This document shows positions 36,508 to 47,237 of a stretch of DNA of 64,000 bases, in pieces (within the stretch, counting starts at the first letter, position 1; every line of letters begins with the position of its first letter). The notes below the pieces were generated by a model. That model saw nothing but the letters and a program-made list of their open reading frames with translations, had not been told where the DNA came from and made no database searches. A program made the position numbers and the translations under genes. Source of the DNA: Chrysogorgia sp. JL179-B06 (Eukaryota; Cnidaria; Anthozoa; Scleralcyonacea; Chrysogorgiidae); contig JAYKKM010000120.1 in assembly GCA_035772405.1 (NCBI GenBank), positions 989,001-1,053,000 on the forward strand. Reading direction: 5' to 3'.

Positions 36508-36978
36508 TTAATAGAAACCCTCTGAGATCTGCCATGTACAGTGTAAGTAGGACTTGAACCAAGTAAGGGCCATGCCGCTGACTCCGAACGATGTTGAAAG
36601 TCTTTGGAGAAGTATATCGTGGTCTACGGTGTCGAAAGCAGCGCTGAGATCCAATAACACGAGCAAAGTCACGTGACCTTTATTCATATTCATCAGTAGG
36701 TCGTTTTTTACTTTAAGTAGTGCAGTTTCAGTGCTGTGGTGTTTACGGTAGGCAGATTGTAGACCTGGGAATAGATTATTGACCACCATATGATCGTGCA
36801 TCTGATTCGCAACAGCGCGCTCAGTTAATTTGGACACAAACTGTAAGCAATTAATTGGGCGAAAGTTCTTGAATATAAGGTCAAGACCAGATTTCTTTAG
36901 CAGTGGGTTAACAAGCGCCGATTTCCAGTCAGTCGCAAAATAGCCCACTTGTAAGGATAGGTTCACCATTCGAGTTAT
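36508..36978 (-). pseudogene. LINE RT fingers and first palm motif
   Basis: WKSALVNPLLKKSGLD, NFRPINCLQFVSKLTERAVA, GLQSAYRKHHSTETALLKV and LLDLSAAFDTVDH are the standard RT motifs 1 to A. The frame shifts near 36540, after FKSYL. Confidence 0.88.
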
Positions 36979-36983
36979 CACTG

Positions 36984-37801
36984 AATGAATGAATGAAAAA
37001 CCTTTATTTCATCAGGGTAATCCTTTCAGTGCTACAGTAAGCACTGTTATCAACAGGAGCCCTGAATAAAGTTAGTAATTACAAAAGATGCTATTCTATT
37101 AAAAAAACAAACAAAAAAAACAACAAACTAATATACAATTTACATATCATCTATGAACAACAATAATTTAAAATTACATAACATCACAATTACGCCTAAA
37201 ATTATAAAAAACAGTACAGCCATTATAAAAACATGATTTTTTAGCAGCTTCTGTTCTAAATTTGGTTAAATGTAATAAATTACTTTGTCTGGTTGACCTA
37301 GCGTTTATCTCTCTATTATAAATAAAATAATTATGTAAAAACTGAGGTGACTTTTTCTCCAAGCACATATTAACTAATTTAAAAATATGTTTATTTCGCC
37401 TGTTAAGTTGTCCCATTTGAGGTTGGCAAGGGCTGGAGCACTACGAGTGCTTTTCATAACAATTCTACCAGCCCGATTCTGTAGGCGCTCTAATCGATCG
37501 ATGTCACCTTTGTTGCAACAGGCCCAAACCGAATCACAATAATCCAGGATTGGTAGTATAAATGTTTTATAGATCAAATTGGCTGCGTTTGCTGTAAGAT
37601 CCTTCCTTGTTCTACGAAGCAATCCTAACCTCTTCCCGACCTTCGAAGTAATATAGCTTACATGTGATTTCCAAGTAAGGCTATCGTCAAGGACTACACC
37701 TAGATATTTGTACTCCATCACTCGCTTTAGTTGGTAATGTCCAATTGTAACTCGGAGATTTGCGACTCGTGCTAACTTAGCACCCGTTCCAAAGAGAACA
37801 A
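36984..37801 (-). mobile_element. 5'-truncated LINE inserted in the L2-like LINE
   Basis: The insertion is 818 bp on the minus strand, flanked by the 5-bp target duplication CACTG (36979-36983 and 37802-37806). It has a (TTCA)n tail (TGAATGAATGAATG on plus, from 36982). Its coding part (37721-37174, one frame change near 37400) shows MEYKYLGVVLDDSLTWKSHV, LILPILDYCDSVWACC-like motifs and LERLQNRAGRIV, the C-terminal half of an RT ORF. Confidence 0.92.
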
Positions 37802-37806
37802 CACTG

Positions 37807-38642
37807 GTAGTAATACTTCAAGACACACTGGTAGTAACGATGATGGTATGGGGTCGAGAGCGCAATATTTATTTTTGGAACAATCAATCAATTCCATTAC
37901 TGCCTACTCAGATTGGCTCTTAAAGCCAGCCAAAACGATGTCATTCCTACAAGGGGCATCTGCAGGTGTAGATGGTGAGCTGCTACCGGTGGTGATGTCA
38001 TAAAATGTTGATCTGATGGCGTCGATCTTCTGGACAAATAATTCACCCAACTGATTTGCTAGGAGTCAGTGTGACGAGGGAGGGCTTTGTCAGTATGCAG
38101 GTTTAGCAAGTCCTTGCTGGCTCTAAACAACTTCCTCTGATCAGATCGATTCTCTTCAACAAACTGAGTAAAATATTGCTTGCGTGCCTCATTCATCAAT
38201 AACAGCACCTGATTCCTTTTAGATTTAAACTGGAAGAGGTCCGTCTGCAGCTTGGAGGTTCTCCATTTCCTTTCTGACTTTCTCCTTTCGCGCTTAGCTT
38301 GCCGAATCTCATGCGGGACTGTAAGGGAGCATGCTTATCAAGTAATGCTTCCATGGTGTTATTATAACAACAAACCAAAGCGTCAAGATTGTCAGGAGGA
38401 TCTTGGCAGAGGGTGCAACTACGTATGTCATCTATAAATCGCTCGGTATCGATCGACTTTATTTTCCTGAACTGCACTTGCTTAACAACAGTTTGTGGCC
38501 TGGGAGCATTTAATAGGCAGCGGACAACCATATGATCGGAGAACATCCTGGTAGCACAAGGTGATGTGGCTAGCAGATCATCCGTCTGACGTGTAATGAT
38601 TAAGTCCAGCGTGTGACCGAGTTCGTGCGTTGGCTCACGCAC
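37807..38642 (-). pseudogene. LINE endonuclease C-terminus and linker
   Basis: HELGHTLDLIITR at the start and SDHMVVRCLL (the SDH motif closing the endonuclease active site) identify the domain. It is followed by the basic linker MRFGKLSAKGESQK with a frame change near 38260, then ARKQYFTQFVEENRSDQRK. It reaches DPIPSSLLPVCLEVLLPV at the insertion point. Confidence 0.82.
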
Positions 38643-38761
38643 ATGTTGTCGTAGAGCCGTACATTCTAGCGTGAGAGTGAAACCGAATGCGTGAGAGTTG
38701 AGAGGTCTGATTTCAGAATCCTGGCTATAAGCCTGCTGCTAAGTTCTCAAACGAACTGGAT

Positions 38762-38926
38762 ATCGTATAAAAAAGAGAAATATCGAGAACTGCAATATGT
38801 ACTGTAGAAAAAACTTAAGTAAAAGTACTTAAAATAACGTCCTCAATGGAAGTACTGTATATAAGTACACTCTTACTTAAGTATTTTTCGACATATTGAA
38901 GTTCTCTCATTTCTCTTTGTTATACT
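38762..38926. mobile_element. Foldback/MITE-like hairpin
   Basis: The left arm (38762-38830) and right arm (38863-38926) are reverse complements over about 64 bp with few mismatches: AAGAGAAATATCGAGAACT pairs with AGTTCTCTCATTTCTCTT, and ACTTAAGTAAAAGTACTT with AAGTACACTCTTACTTAAGT. The loop is about 32 bp. There is no coding sequence. Confidence 0.75.
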
Positions 38927-39208
38927 ATTTCTAGTATAGTACATTGTACATATGCGGGTACCTGATTAGACTGTTTAGGCTGTATAGATTAAAGTATTTT
39001 GAATGGCTGCGGGACATATACTATAAGTATGTACATGCACAGTAAAGGTACATGTAACAGATACTGTAGTAACAGATTTTATAAAATAACATGTATGCTA
39101 CGCAAGCTCTGATTGGTCAATACCCATGTTTGGATCAGGACATCCAAACACGGAAATTTCCCGCCAAAATTTTACTCAAGTTTGTGTTGCTCGTTCGTTC
39201 GTATTATT

Positions 39209-39394
39209 TTATAAAAGAAATACCTGATGCTTTTTCCGTGTTTGGATAGCCTGATCCAAACACTTGGGATGTTGCTCGACTTTCGAAAAGCTAAAAAACA
39301 CTCGTGTTTCTTTACGCTTTTCTCTAGTCTCGCAACATCCCGCGTGTTTGGATCAGGCCATCCAAACACGGAAACCATTAGGTATTTCTTTAAT
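39209..39394. mobile_element. Long hairpin element containing nested palindromes
   Basis: Arms of about 90 bp face each other around 39301. The left arm holds AAAGAAATACCTGATGC, CCGTGTTTGGAT and GGGATGTTGC. The right arm holds their complements GCAACATCCC, ATCCAAACACGG and TTAGGTATTTCTTT. Inside each arm is a further palindrome GTGTTTGGAT-(6)-ATCCAAACAC. A third copy of that palindrome lies outside, at 39127-39153. Confidence 0.75.
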
Positions 39395-39962
39395 ACATGT
39401 ATATTAAACATATATGTTAGTGCTAAACATATATGTTAGTGCAGCTTTTAAACAACAGGCCCTTGTCTATGGTATTATTTGGAGTCTGAGTCCATTTGTT
39501 AACACAAAGTTGCAGATACAAACTGTAATGTAGCCACAGTGGTAAGCTTTTCAACTATATATTTATTTAAGCCTCCATAAAAATCCATCAAGAGTACAGT
39601 AGACCAGTGGCAATAAAGCCAGTGCAAAATTTAATGTAGTAAAATTGCAGTTTAGCGATGAAAATGTTCTGTTCCCTTTATGCTGCAGGACTGTGATCAG
39701 CATCTAACTTCTCTTAATAATATCAATGGCACATAGGTAATGAGAATAAAGGAAATGATCACCAAAGACAAACTCAGACATCAGTACTGTACATGTATCA
39801 AAACAACTTCTCCCAACTAGTACAAGAAATGCTTAGGACCATGCAATAAGGAGAATTTATATGTTACTTGATACTGGAGTTTAAAGGATAAGTCAGCAAA
39901 AGATTTCTTATTATTGAAAGTATATAATTTTTACAGCACTGATTCTGGAAAATAAAATCCAC
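39395..39962. other. No gene recognised
   Basis: AT-rich. On the minus strand an AATAAA lies near 39563, and a short frame ends near 39720. They could belong to the 3' end of the two-exon gene at 41785-44720, but splice support is weak. Confidence 0.4.
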
Positions 39963-40624
39963 CAGGGTTCTAATTAATGGTGTGCAATGTGCAATTTGCA
40001 CATCGTTTTCGCCCAAATAGTAAAAGTTGCACATCACTTTTCAAAACGATGTGCAGAAAAAAATCAGTATTGAACACAAACAAATAGCTCTATACAAACT
40101 ATAAGTTATGTTAACAGTCCTATTTCCCAAAGTGGAAAAATTGTGTGTATTTCCCACAGCCACGCAAAAATTGCTATTAAAATTGTAAAGAAAAGCCATA
40201 ATCGATTGACGATTGTTGTCATTGACGATTGATTTTTTCGGCGTGTCTGCTCTAAATAGCCTGTGTACAACCTGAATATACACCTGTAATAATTAAGTAA
40301 TTACAGGTGTATATTCAGGCTGTACACAGGCTAGCTCTAAAGTGCCCTGAGAAGGAATCACTTTCACGCACAAGCACGCACAAAATGGCGGCCGAAATTT
40401 GATCTCTGTCACGCATTTTAGTGATTTTATAAACTTTCCAATCTCTTAAACCAACAGGGGCAATGGCAACCGAAAATATCACACACCAAGCCCAGAATTC
40501 CTTTAGGCATTCAATTTCTTGCAAACCATTATTTTGCTTACATGTATATTGAGAGGGCCCACCTGGACGTCATGTTTTCGGGGAAGAATGCACATCGTTT
40601 TTATTCAATTAATTCGAACCCTGA
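39963..40624. mobile_element. Non-autonomous DNA transposon with CAGGGTTC termini
   Basis: The left end CAGGGTTCTAATTAAT is matched by ATTAATTCGAACCCTG at the right (one mismatch pair). The subterminal motif TGCACATCGTTTT is also repeated inside. Termini beginning CAGGG are common in hAT elements, but no 8-bp target duplication is visible. It carries no transposase and hosts the small MITE at 40257-40333. Confidence 0.6.
40257..40333. mobile_element. 77-bp hAT-type MITE with perfect 8-bp target duplication
   Basis: TAGCCTGTGTACA at the left and TGTACACAGGCTA at the right close an almost perfect hairpin: arms of about 34 bp, one mismatch, loop of seven or eight bases. GCTCTAAA flanks it on both sides (40249-40256 and 40334-40341). 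An 8-bp duplication is the signature of hAT transposase. Confidence 0.85.
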
Positions 40625-40847
40625 AAAAATATGGTGACTAGCTGGTACATTTAACCACAATTCCTTGAGCGCAGTAATTAACAATGAATCTCACAGAAAT
40701 AACAGAAGATTGAGTGGTAAGATGGATTGGTAAGATAAGAAGGAAGCTTTTACTTATTTAATTCATGTTAACCAGTTAAATCATAAAGTAAATGGTTTGA
40801 ACCAAGAGTATCATTAGATGTCATATGTGTGAATTTGATCATCCAGG

Positions 40848-40893
40848 TGACTGACATTTCGACGGCCTCAGCGGCGGTCATCTTCAGAGTCAA
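40848..40893 (-). ncRNA. Hammerhead-ribozyme-like motif (Penelope type)
   Basis: On the minus strand, CTGAAGA (40887-40881) is followed by a stem II of about six pairs with one internal mismatch (GACCGCC against GGCCGTC), then GAAAT (40860-40856) and GTC (40855-40853). Stem I is a perfect 5-bp pairing of 40892-40888 with 40852-40848. Helix III is minimal. It is the best-paired example in the window. A Penelope-like RT fragment lies about 460 bp away. Confidence 0.55.
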
Positions 40894-41041
40894 GTAAAGC
40901 GTGTTTGTCAGACTTTGCCTATACTGTATACTGTACAGTATATATATACGTCTGGTTCATTACATCATCGTTTCTTTGTGTCATACTGGTACACAAAGCA
41001 ACAACCATCAAGACTTTGGGCTCTTATTTCGTGTAACGGAC

Positions 41042-41225
41042 ACAGAAATTTACATGGGTAAAATGTTAGTTAGCACGGTATAGAACTGGCTCGTTATTTA
41101 AAAAATCCCGTTTATTTTATGTACAGGTAGGAAAGGGTTAATTCACGAATTGGACAATTCTAGGACAAAAATAAACAGGGATTTTTTAAAGAACGAGGCA
41201 GTTCTATACAGTGCTAAATTTCTGT
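41042..41225. repeat. Inverted repeat around 41118-41169
   Basis: AGCACGGTATAGAACTGGCT (from 41072) and the following TAAAAAATCCCGTTTATTTT are matched in reverse complement by 41170-41216. A further short match (CACAGAAATTTA near 41042 with TAAATTTCTGTG near 41215) lies outside, with a length difference. Opposed copies of a terminal repeat are usual in Penelope-like elements. Confidence 0.6.
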
Positions 41226-41350
41226 GTCTGGTACACAAGGTACATACTGTAGTGTACAGTAAGAGCCAGACTTTGACAAGACTCACCCGAAACTCTGTGC
41301 AATCAAAACGACTATCTTCAGCACACGTTTCGCAAAACAATTACAATATA

Positions 41351-41515
41351 CTAACGTTATTGAATGGAACAACTACAAATATCAATGAGACCAACAGCAG
41401 TACAACCGTAACAGCAACAACAATACCATACATTAAAGGTCTGTCAGAAACAATTGCCTGTAATTTACGACCTTACAACATACAGGTACGTGTAGTAGCA
41501 CACAAATTTCTATGA
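41351..41515 (+). pseudogene. Penelope-like RT fragment
   Basis: The plus strand reads TTTVTATTIPYIKGLSE-like sequence, ending PYIKGLSETIACNLRPYNI before the frame closes at 41515. The PYIKGLSE...LRPYNI pattern, usually followed by AHKP, is characteristic of the region just after the RT of Penelope-like elements. Only about 50 codons are left, with no recognisable palm motifs upstream. Confidence 0.6.
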
Positions 41516-41784
41516 CTATTAATCTAGGGCTAACTGCCGGTGAAATTTTGGGATTCATTATTTTATTGTAACCATTCACGGCATTTAATTGTCTCAGTTT
41601 CAGACAATTAAAAAGAATCCTTAAAAGCATGGGTTGCAGGAGACAACACAATCTAACCTGCAACACAGCCAAAAAAAGTGACAGGATCATGTCCCTTCTG
41701 GCCACCATATAACCTGTCCAACATACATGTACCTCTCAACAGTCCCTTAATTAATCCTGAAAAAATGAGTCAAAAAATACTTAC

Positions 41785-41881
41785 TGCTAGAGATCCAGCT
41801 TCAACAATATCACCTGGATGTTTCTGGATTTTCTCAATGTGATGTAAAGAGTTGCAATGATAGGAAGAGAACACTTCTTCA
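41785..41881 (-). CDS. Second coding exon of the same unrecognised gene
   Basis: The acceptor ACTATTTTTAG is followed by T, which completes the AGT (Ser) codon begun in the first exon. The next 32 codons start EEVFSSYHCNSLHHIEKIQK and end HPGDIVEAGSLA, directly before a consensus donor GTAAGT (41784-41779). The exon is 97 bp and ends in phase 0. The intron between the exons is about 2.7 kb. Later exons should lie below 41780 on the minus strand; I could not assign them. Confidence 0.6.
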
Positions 41882-44583
41882 CTAAAAATAGTTATATAAA
41901 AATACAGTATGTGCTGTATTAGAATACCTTAAATGGGGTACTTTCTAGATTAATTAGAAAGTTGTTATTAAAACAAAGCCTAACCCTAACCAAGTAAGCA
42001 TGTTATACAGTTTTTAGTACACCATTTTAGTTTTATAAAATTTGTGCTCTTCGTAGGCAGTGTAGGAATACAAATTGAAAACTCTAAAAGTTTGTGTACT
42101 GCCAAAACAGTGTGACTACTGTAGAAGGACTATTAATGTACATTTCGAGTAAAGGTCATTTTTCCTCAGAGAGTCAGAAACTCAGAGCGAAACATAAAAG
42201 GGAATATTATATACAATTTATATGTCAGACATACTGTATAGTTAGGTGCTACTCTGGCTTAAAAAGTTTTTGAACGTAATTTATAAAAAGTTACTGTCCA
42301 TGACCCAACGTTTTGACAGTCCAAGTGTGTGTAGTGTCTGCATTAAGGGGTGATCATTGTAAGGTTAGATGACACAGCATGGAAAATAACCATTGCAATA
42401 GCAATATAGAACATATTGACCAAATAATTGTTTCAATATTATTTACTTTCTTGCCTCAGCTTGATAAAGTTATATACTTATCTTCTGATAACATTTTTGG
42501 GGTGACACAATTTGGGTTGCATAATTCTGGTGTAAAAATATTCTAAAATAAATATCGGTACACCGATTCCACTATGCAACACACACACAACTTAAATTTG
42601 CTTCCTACGCAGCTGTTATTTAATATAAGATTTTTTACATGTTATTAATTTTAATGTTTAGTAAGGCCGTTATAGAGGTATCAGTTTACTGTCACCCGCC
42701 CGCATGGTTAGTCAGTATCCACATGGAATTTTCATTATATAATGTACTGTATTTAAGCACTCAAAATAACATGGGGTGAGATCAGCGGTCACTGAACCCC
42801 GATTTTCATGAATGACTTCCCAAAAACATTTACGACAGATCAGCACGACTATAGTCAAATTTGTTCTACAAGTGAACTAATTTCCTTTTACCTGGACCCA
42901 TTCTCATTGCAGAACTCTTTTAATTTTCTTGTACAATGAGATAAATAGATTTATTTTGATGTTCTTGGCAATTCAAGCCATCAACTAAACCCATTGAACT
43001 GTTCTGCCGTTTGTGTCAGCACATCTGCTGTACCATTTTCTACTCAATATTGGTGCCTTAAATGCATTTAGGTTTAGCAGGATTTTTTTCTATCTGGATC
43101 ACATGCTCAGTCAATAAGGTATTTACAGACTTTAACTTTCAAGATGTTCACATCATTTGTACACTAAAGCCATTGTCTACAATTTCTTGTGACTTTAGTT
43201 TAAAGTGTACAAAGTTGTACATGCTGCTCTGCATTATCTGCCTGGATTCATACGGGTTGACTTCCCTTTAACCATATATCGATATATCAAAATGGCTGCA
43301 GCAGAAGTCAAATGTTTATGACTTTACATACTGATATAAAGATGAGAAAAGAAGACTTGTTTTCAATACACAAATTAAGAAAAAATGGTTGACCGCCTAC
43401 AGTAACTTTATATCTGACCCCCCAATTTCACATCTGACCACCATTTATGCCAACAATATCACCCAAAATTTTGTATGCCAGTCAGGGGGTTGTACAATTT
43501 TCAAAAAAACATTTTGTGCCAGTCAGGGGGGTTTGGGAGTGAAAACCCAAAACCAAATATAGATGCAATGCATGCTGCTATAAGGCTATTTAGTTGATGA
43601 AATTGTATTTAATTTGCTATTTAAGAGTTTGTTCAGTGCTGCCAAATAAACAGATTGCCACTTTTCTCAACGTCCTTTGGGCTTTGAAACACAAGTCTCC
43701 ACTTCAATATCTGATTCTTATTGAATATTGTCCAGATCTGAGTCAGACCAAACATGTTTGAGCTTCACAACATCTCACAGACTCTCACATTTATAAGACT
43801 CGCAGTTCTCATTCTCACAGACAGTTGACTTGAGGCGAGTCAGTTGACATTTAACACTTGACAGTTGAGCGAGTTGACCGGTAGCAGCGGTCCCGCATGC
43901 GTAGTCAACGTTGATAATGGGATGCATTTCTGGTGTGAGGCTGATGATAGCATGAAACTAAAGTATGTTACCCATTTAGTACGCCACACTGTTCACTAAA
44001 ACCAATTACGCCACGCCAAGTCATTTTCACTGAAAACTTTACGCTAACCTTGTTATTAGTTTTACACTAACCTTGATGTAATCAACGGAAATTCTACGCC
44101 GAATATCTTCGGCGTAACATACAAACTGACTGCGGGGACCTTGCCAACATTATTTTGAGTCGGCTATTATTTCATTATTTTCATTATCTGTCTATCTATC
44201 TATTTTTTTCATTATCTTAAATTTTGAAGAATTGTTTGTACTTTTGCAATGATGCCATGATGTGAATGATTCGGCACCTCAGATAGCCTCAAAAGGATCA
44301 GTGTCAGTCAATCACATCGCTTCACGAATCCAGAAATCATATGTTGAAAAAAACGTCAGATATATTGGGGAGCAGTAGGTAGCCCCCTGGCCCCCTCTCC
44401 CCTGCCCTAGGCTTAGCCGATTGAGAGTTCGAGTTGATACAACAACTGGATTCTGCAATTAGAGCGTAATCCTGTCGCCTGTATTCCAGTCTGAGTAATT
44501 AGCACGAATCAGAAATTGGGTGATTCTACAAATTTAGTTTCTTTTATTACGATAATAATAATAAAACAAATTACAATACCAAC
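41882..44583 (-). other. Probable intron of the two-exon gene
   Basis: AT-rich, with no recognisable coding frame. It holds scattered low-complexity stretches, including repeated GCCAGTCAGGGGG near 43470 and 43520. Confidence 0.4.
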
Positions 44584-44720
44584 CTTAATGTCTCAGAGAC
44601 ACCATGCGCCATTTTGTTCATTTCTTCGTGTTCTTCGGAAGGGACCACAATTCGATTGATTGAGACGCGATTAACATCGCGCTGGCGATTTTGCATTTGC
44701 TCAGCCATTACAGTCGCCAT
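44584..44720 (-). CDS. First coding exon of an unrecognised host gene
   Basis: ATG at 44720-44718 sits in a strong context (ACAATGG). The exon encodes MATVMAEQMQNRQRDVNRVS, then INRIVVPSEEHEEMNKMAHG and VSETL, ending in phase 2 (AG) before a donor GTTGGT (44583-44578). Protein composition is polar and helical, with no signal peptide. The frame and phase join exactly to the exon at 41785-41881. I do not recognise the family; it could be a small coiled-coil protein. Plus-strand shadows show nothing better. Confidence 0.6.
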
Positions 44721-45012
44721 TGTAAAGAACAAACAAGATATATACAGCTAGAATCAATAGACATATTTTCACTGAGCCTTTGCGTTTCCCTAGCTAAACT
44801 CAAATATTTAGTAGGATCCAGTCTCCAGGTCACTTCGGGACGGCGGGTTTGAACTATTTCCGAAGCCGACTTTCCGAAGCGGTCGATTCCCGACCATTCG
44901 ACGACGAACTCGTTGCCACAGCCCGCGTTCCTTTTGGTCGCGGGCTATGGGAGGCTCTTTTAAAAGAATTGGATATTGAAGGCCACATGAAAAAAATTAC
45001 TTGAAAATTACT
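44721..45012. promoter_or_regulatory. Upstream region of the minus-strand gene
   Basis: The stretch upstream of the ATG at 44720 has a relatively GC-rich part (44830-44950) with TTCCGAAGC repeats. A promoter is expected here from position only; no TATA box or initiator is convincing. Confidence 0.25.
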
Positions 45013-45184
45013 AGCCTCCTCCGCAGGCAACTCTGTGGCTTCTTTTTTCCGAGTCAAATCGTTTCCAAGGCTGAAGTATAGGGATTGTGTAGGGATTGAT
45101 TGATTGACGAAGAGGGGCCAAAACAGCGTTGGAAGCTATTTGACTCGGGAAAAAGAAGCCACAGAGTTGCCTGCGGACGAGGCT
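45013..45184. mobile_element. MITE-like hairpin with TAGCCTC termini
   Basis: The left arm 45013-45059 (AGCCTCCTCCGCAGGCAACT, then CTGTGGCTTC) pairs with the right arm 45137-45184 (GAAGCCACAGAGTTGCCTGC, then GGACGAGGCT). The loop is about 77 bp. No target duplication is clear. Confidence 0.7.
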
Positions 45185-45920
45185 ATCATTTTGTATATAA
45201 AATAATAAATGTTCCGCCCGACCGAAAATCTAAAGAAAGTTAATTTTTTTATATTTTATATTCGATTTTTGATATTCCAAGTCGAGAATTACTGCAATTT
45301 CTGCAGGCGAACAGCCGAATTTTACAGCACTATCAAACTGTTCTTAATATATGAAAAGTTACTTTTCACTGATCTGACGATTATTTATTCGTAAATCTGA
45401 TACAGGATATTTTTGGTATTTATATTTTTTGTAAAATATTCTTTAAATCCAAATCGAGGGAAATTTAAAGATCCCTTTGGATTAACACATGGAAGAGGAG
45501 TTAAAAGAATATCTAAACTGGCTTTTAATTTGAAAGTTTCAACTTTTGCCGTTTGGGCTGTACTGTGTAACTTCAAGATAAGAATATTTCGGAAAACAAG
45601 GAAATATAAAAACACCTCCCGCTCCAATTTCAAAATTTTCAGGAATATTTTTTATATTTTGATATAAAATATAAAATATATACCGACTGCCGCCCCGACG
45701 TTTTCAAAATCTAGTGATGAGAATCAAGTAATTTATTTTAGGTGGCCTAAAATATGAAAAAGAAAAATCAGAGTACTTTTGAGAGTACTTTTGTATTTCC
45801 ATAGTCGATGGAAATACGTAATTAGTTCTGTTACTCATTCGACATATTATGCCAAGGAGAAATAAGAAAACTTTTATGTGTCCAAAACTTCAATATGTCG
45901 CACCAATTTTATTTTTGTCT
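45185..45920. other. AT-rich region with partial inverted symmetry
   Basis: TATATTTTATATTCG and TATATTTTGATATAAAATATAAA-like stretches near 45250 and 45650 are partly complementary, so this may be another decayed foldback element. Short frames on both strands overlap, and none looks coding. Confidence 0.35.
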
Positions 45921-45995
45921 CATTATTTATGGTCCGGGTGGGGCCGAAGAGAAATAGATTTGGTGCTGCAAAAATGTTTTACCCAACCAAATTAA

Positions 45996-46411
45996 GGGCC
46001 TGTTATATGATCCCGGTACACCGGGACGTCCCGGTATACCGGGATCTCGGTTTGTATATAATTTACTGTTATTTTCGCAGTTGCGTTTATATGGAGACCG
46101 GGACATCCCGCCTGACCGGGATCCCGGTTGAAGCACGGTACCGAGATCCCGGTACACCGGGACAGATTTTTTCCATATAAACGCAACATCCCGGTACACC
46201 GGGAAGTGAATTGAAATTTAAAACGTCGTCTGACCAGGTAAAATATCCAAAAAGTGGCAAAATGAAAAAAAACATTCGTTGGGATGCTTTTTATGCGAAT
46301 AAAATTAGTTTTTGTTTCATTGAGAAATTATTATCAATTATTATCAACATTTTCACGCATCCCTGTCACCCGGGACAGCCCGGTATACCGGGGATCATAT
46401 AAACAGGCCCT
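45996..46411. mobile_element. CCGGGA-rich palindromic MITE
   Basis: The ends AGGGCCTGTTATATGATCCC and GGGGATCATATAAACAGGCC(CT) are inverted. The interior is a series of palindromes such as TCCCGGTATACCGGGA and TCCCGGTACACCGGGA, plus an internal inverted pair GTTGCGTTTATATGG / CCATATAAACGCAAC (46080 and 46173). Confidence 0.75.
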
Positions 46412-46700
46412 CTGTTTTAAATTTAACCGTCCCAACCATATATGGGTAAAGAAAATCATTTTTACCCAACCCAACAATAAAAAGTTAGATAAAGCCCAAT
46501 TCCCGGCATATCGTCGATACAAGTTTTAATAACAAACCCAAAATAGATATACAGTCAGATCCTACTGTAACTTTCAGATTATTATCTCCCTGTAGCATGC
46601 AGGAATCCAAGGAAAACAGGAGAGGAATACAATAATAGAAGCTAATTTTAAAGAGATTCCAATTTTTAATGATGAACTTTTAATTTGTTATGTAAATGTA

Positions 46701-47237
46701 CCGTATTTCCTCTAAAAACGCCCCCGGCGTTTATTAAATTTTGAAACATTATTAGAGGGAGGCGTTTATTAAACAATACGTTATTGACCGAGCGCGAGGT
46801 CCGGATAACGATATTGGTCGATTTATTTTTCGTTTTTACTCTTAATATTGGAGCAGATGAGAGAAATAGCCTCGTATTGAAAGTAACTGGCAAACGAAAA
46901 CGAGAATTAAGTGTGACTGGTTGTTCCCGTATTATTCCGCATTGCTCGCACGACAAAGAAATCGACAGCAATAACTCTTCACGAAGAGATGGAGAAAAGA
47001 AAAGATGCATTTTGAGTTAAAATATAAACTCAAGAAGGAAGAAACTAAAAAGATTCCTTTTTTTGTTCCATTGTTGCCACATAATAATAAATAAATCTGT
47101 CAATTTTAGCATCCTTTTTCTTGCACTTTCTGTAATTTTTGAGGGAGGCGTTTATTGGCATTCTTGTATGAAAAGGGGAGGCGTTTATTAGAGGGAGGCG
47201 TTTATTTGAGGCTGGGCGTTTATTAGAGGAAATACGG
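46701..47237. mobile_element. MITE with CCGTATTTCCTCTA termini, TA flanks
   Basis: CCGTATTTCCTCTAAAAACG at the left pairs with the end GGGCGTTTATTAGAGGAAAT(ACGG) at the right. TA flanks both sides (46699-46700, 47238-47239), as in Tc1/mariner-type insertion. GAGGGAGGCGTTTATTA is repeated several times near both ends. A plus-strand frame at 46784-47020 inside has no known domain. Confidence 0.7.

Larger units (their letters stand above)
35370..38670 (-). mobile_element. L2/CR1-like LINE, 5' truncated, split by a younger LINE
   Basis: On the minus strand: endonuclease C-terminus (38642-38196), linker (to 37807), RT (36978-36242), C-terminal domain (36241-35516), and a 3' UTR ending in a (TTA)n tail at about 35376-35390. 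The coding sequence is continuous across 36984-37801: LEVLLPV on one side joins ITRMVNLSLQVG on the other. So the element was whole before the younger LINE entered. Frameshifts near 36540 and 36240 and a TAG at 36354-36356 inactivate it. Confidence 0.88.

Noticed and set aside
39690..39830. Possible last exon of the two-exon gene on the minus strand
   Set aside because: Two alternative short frames compete and no acceptor has a convincing pyrimidine tract.
45413..45667. Plus-strand frame with LNPNRGKFKDPFGLTHGRG
   Set aside because: Overlaps an equally long antisense frame in AT-rich, partly palindromic DNA; no domain recognised.
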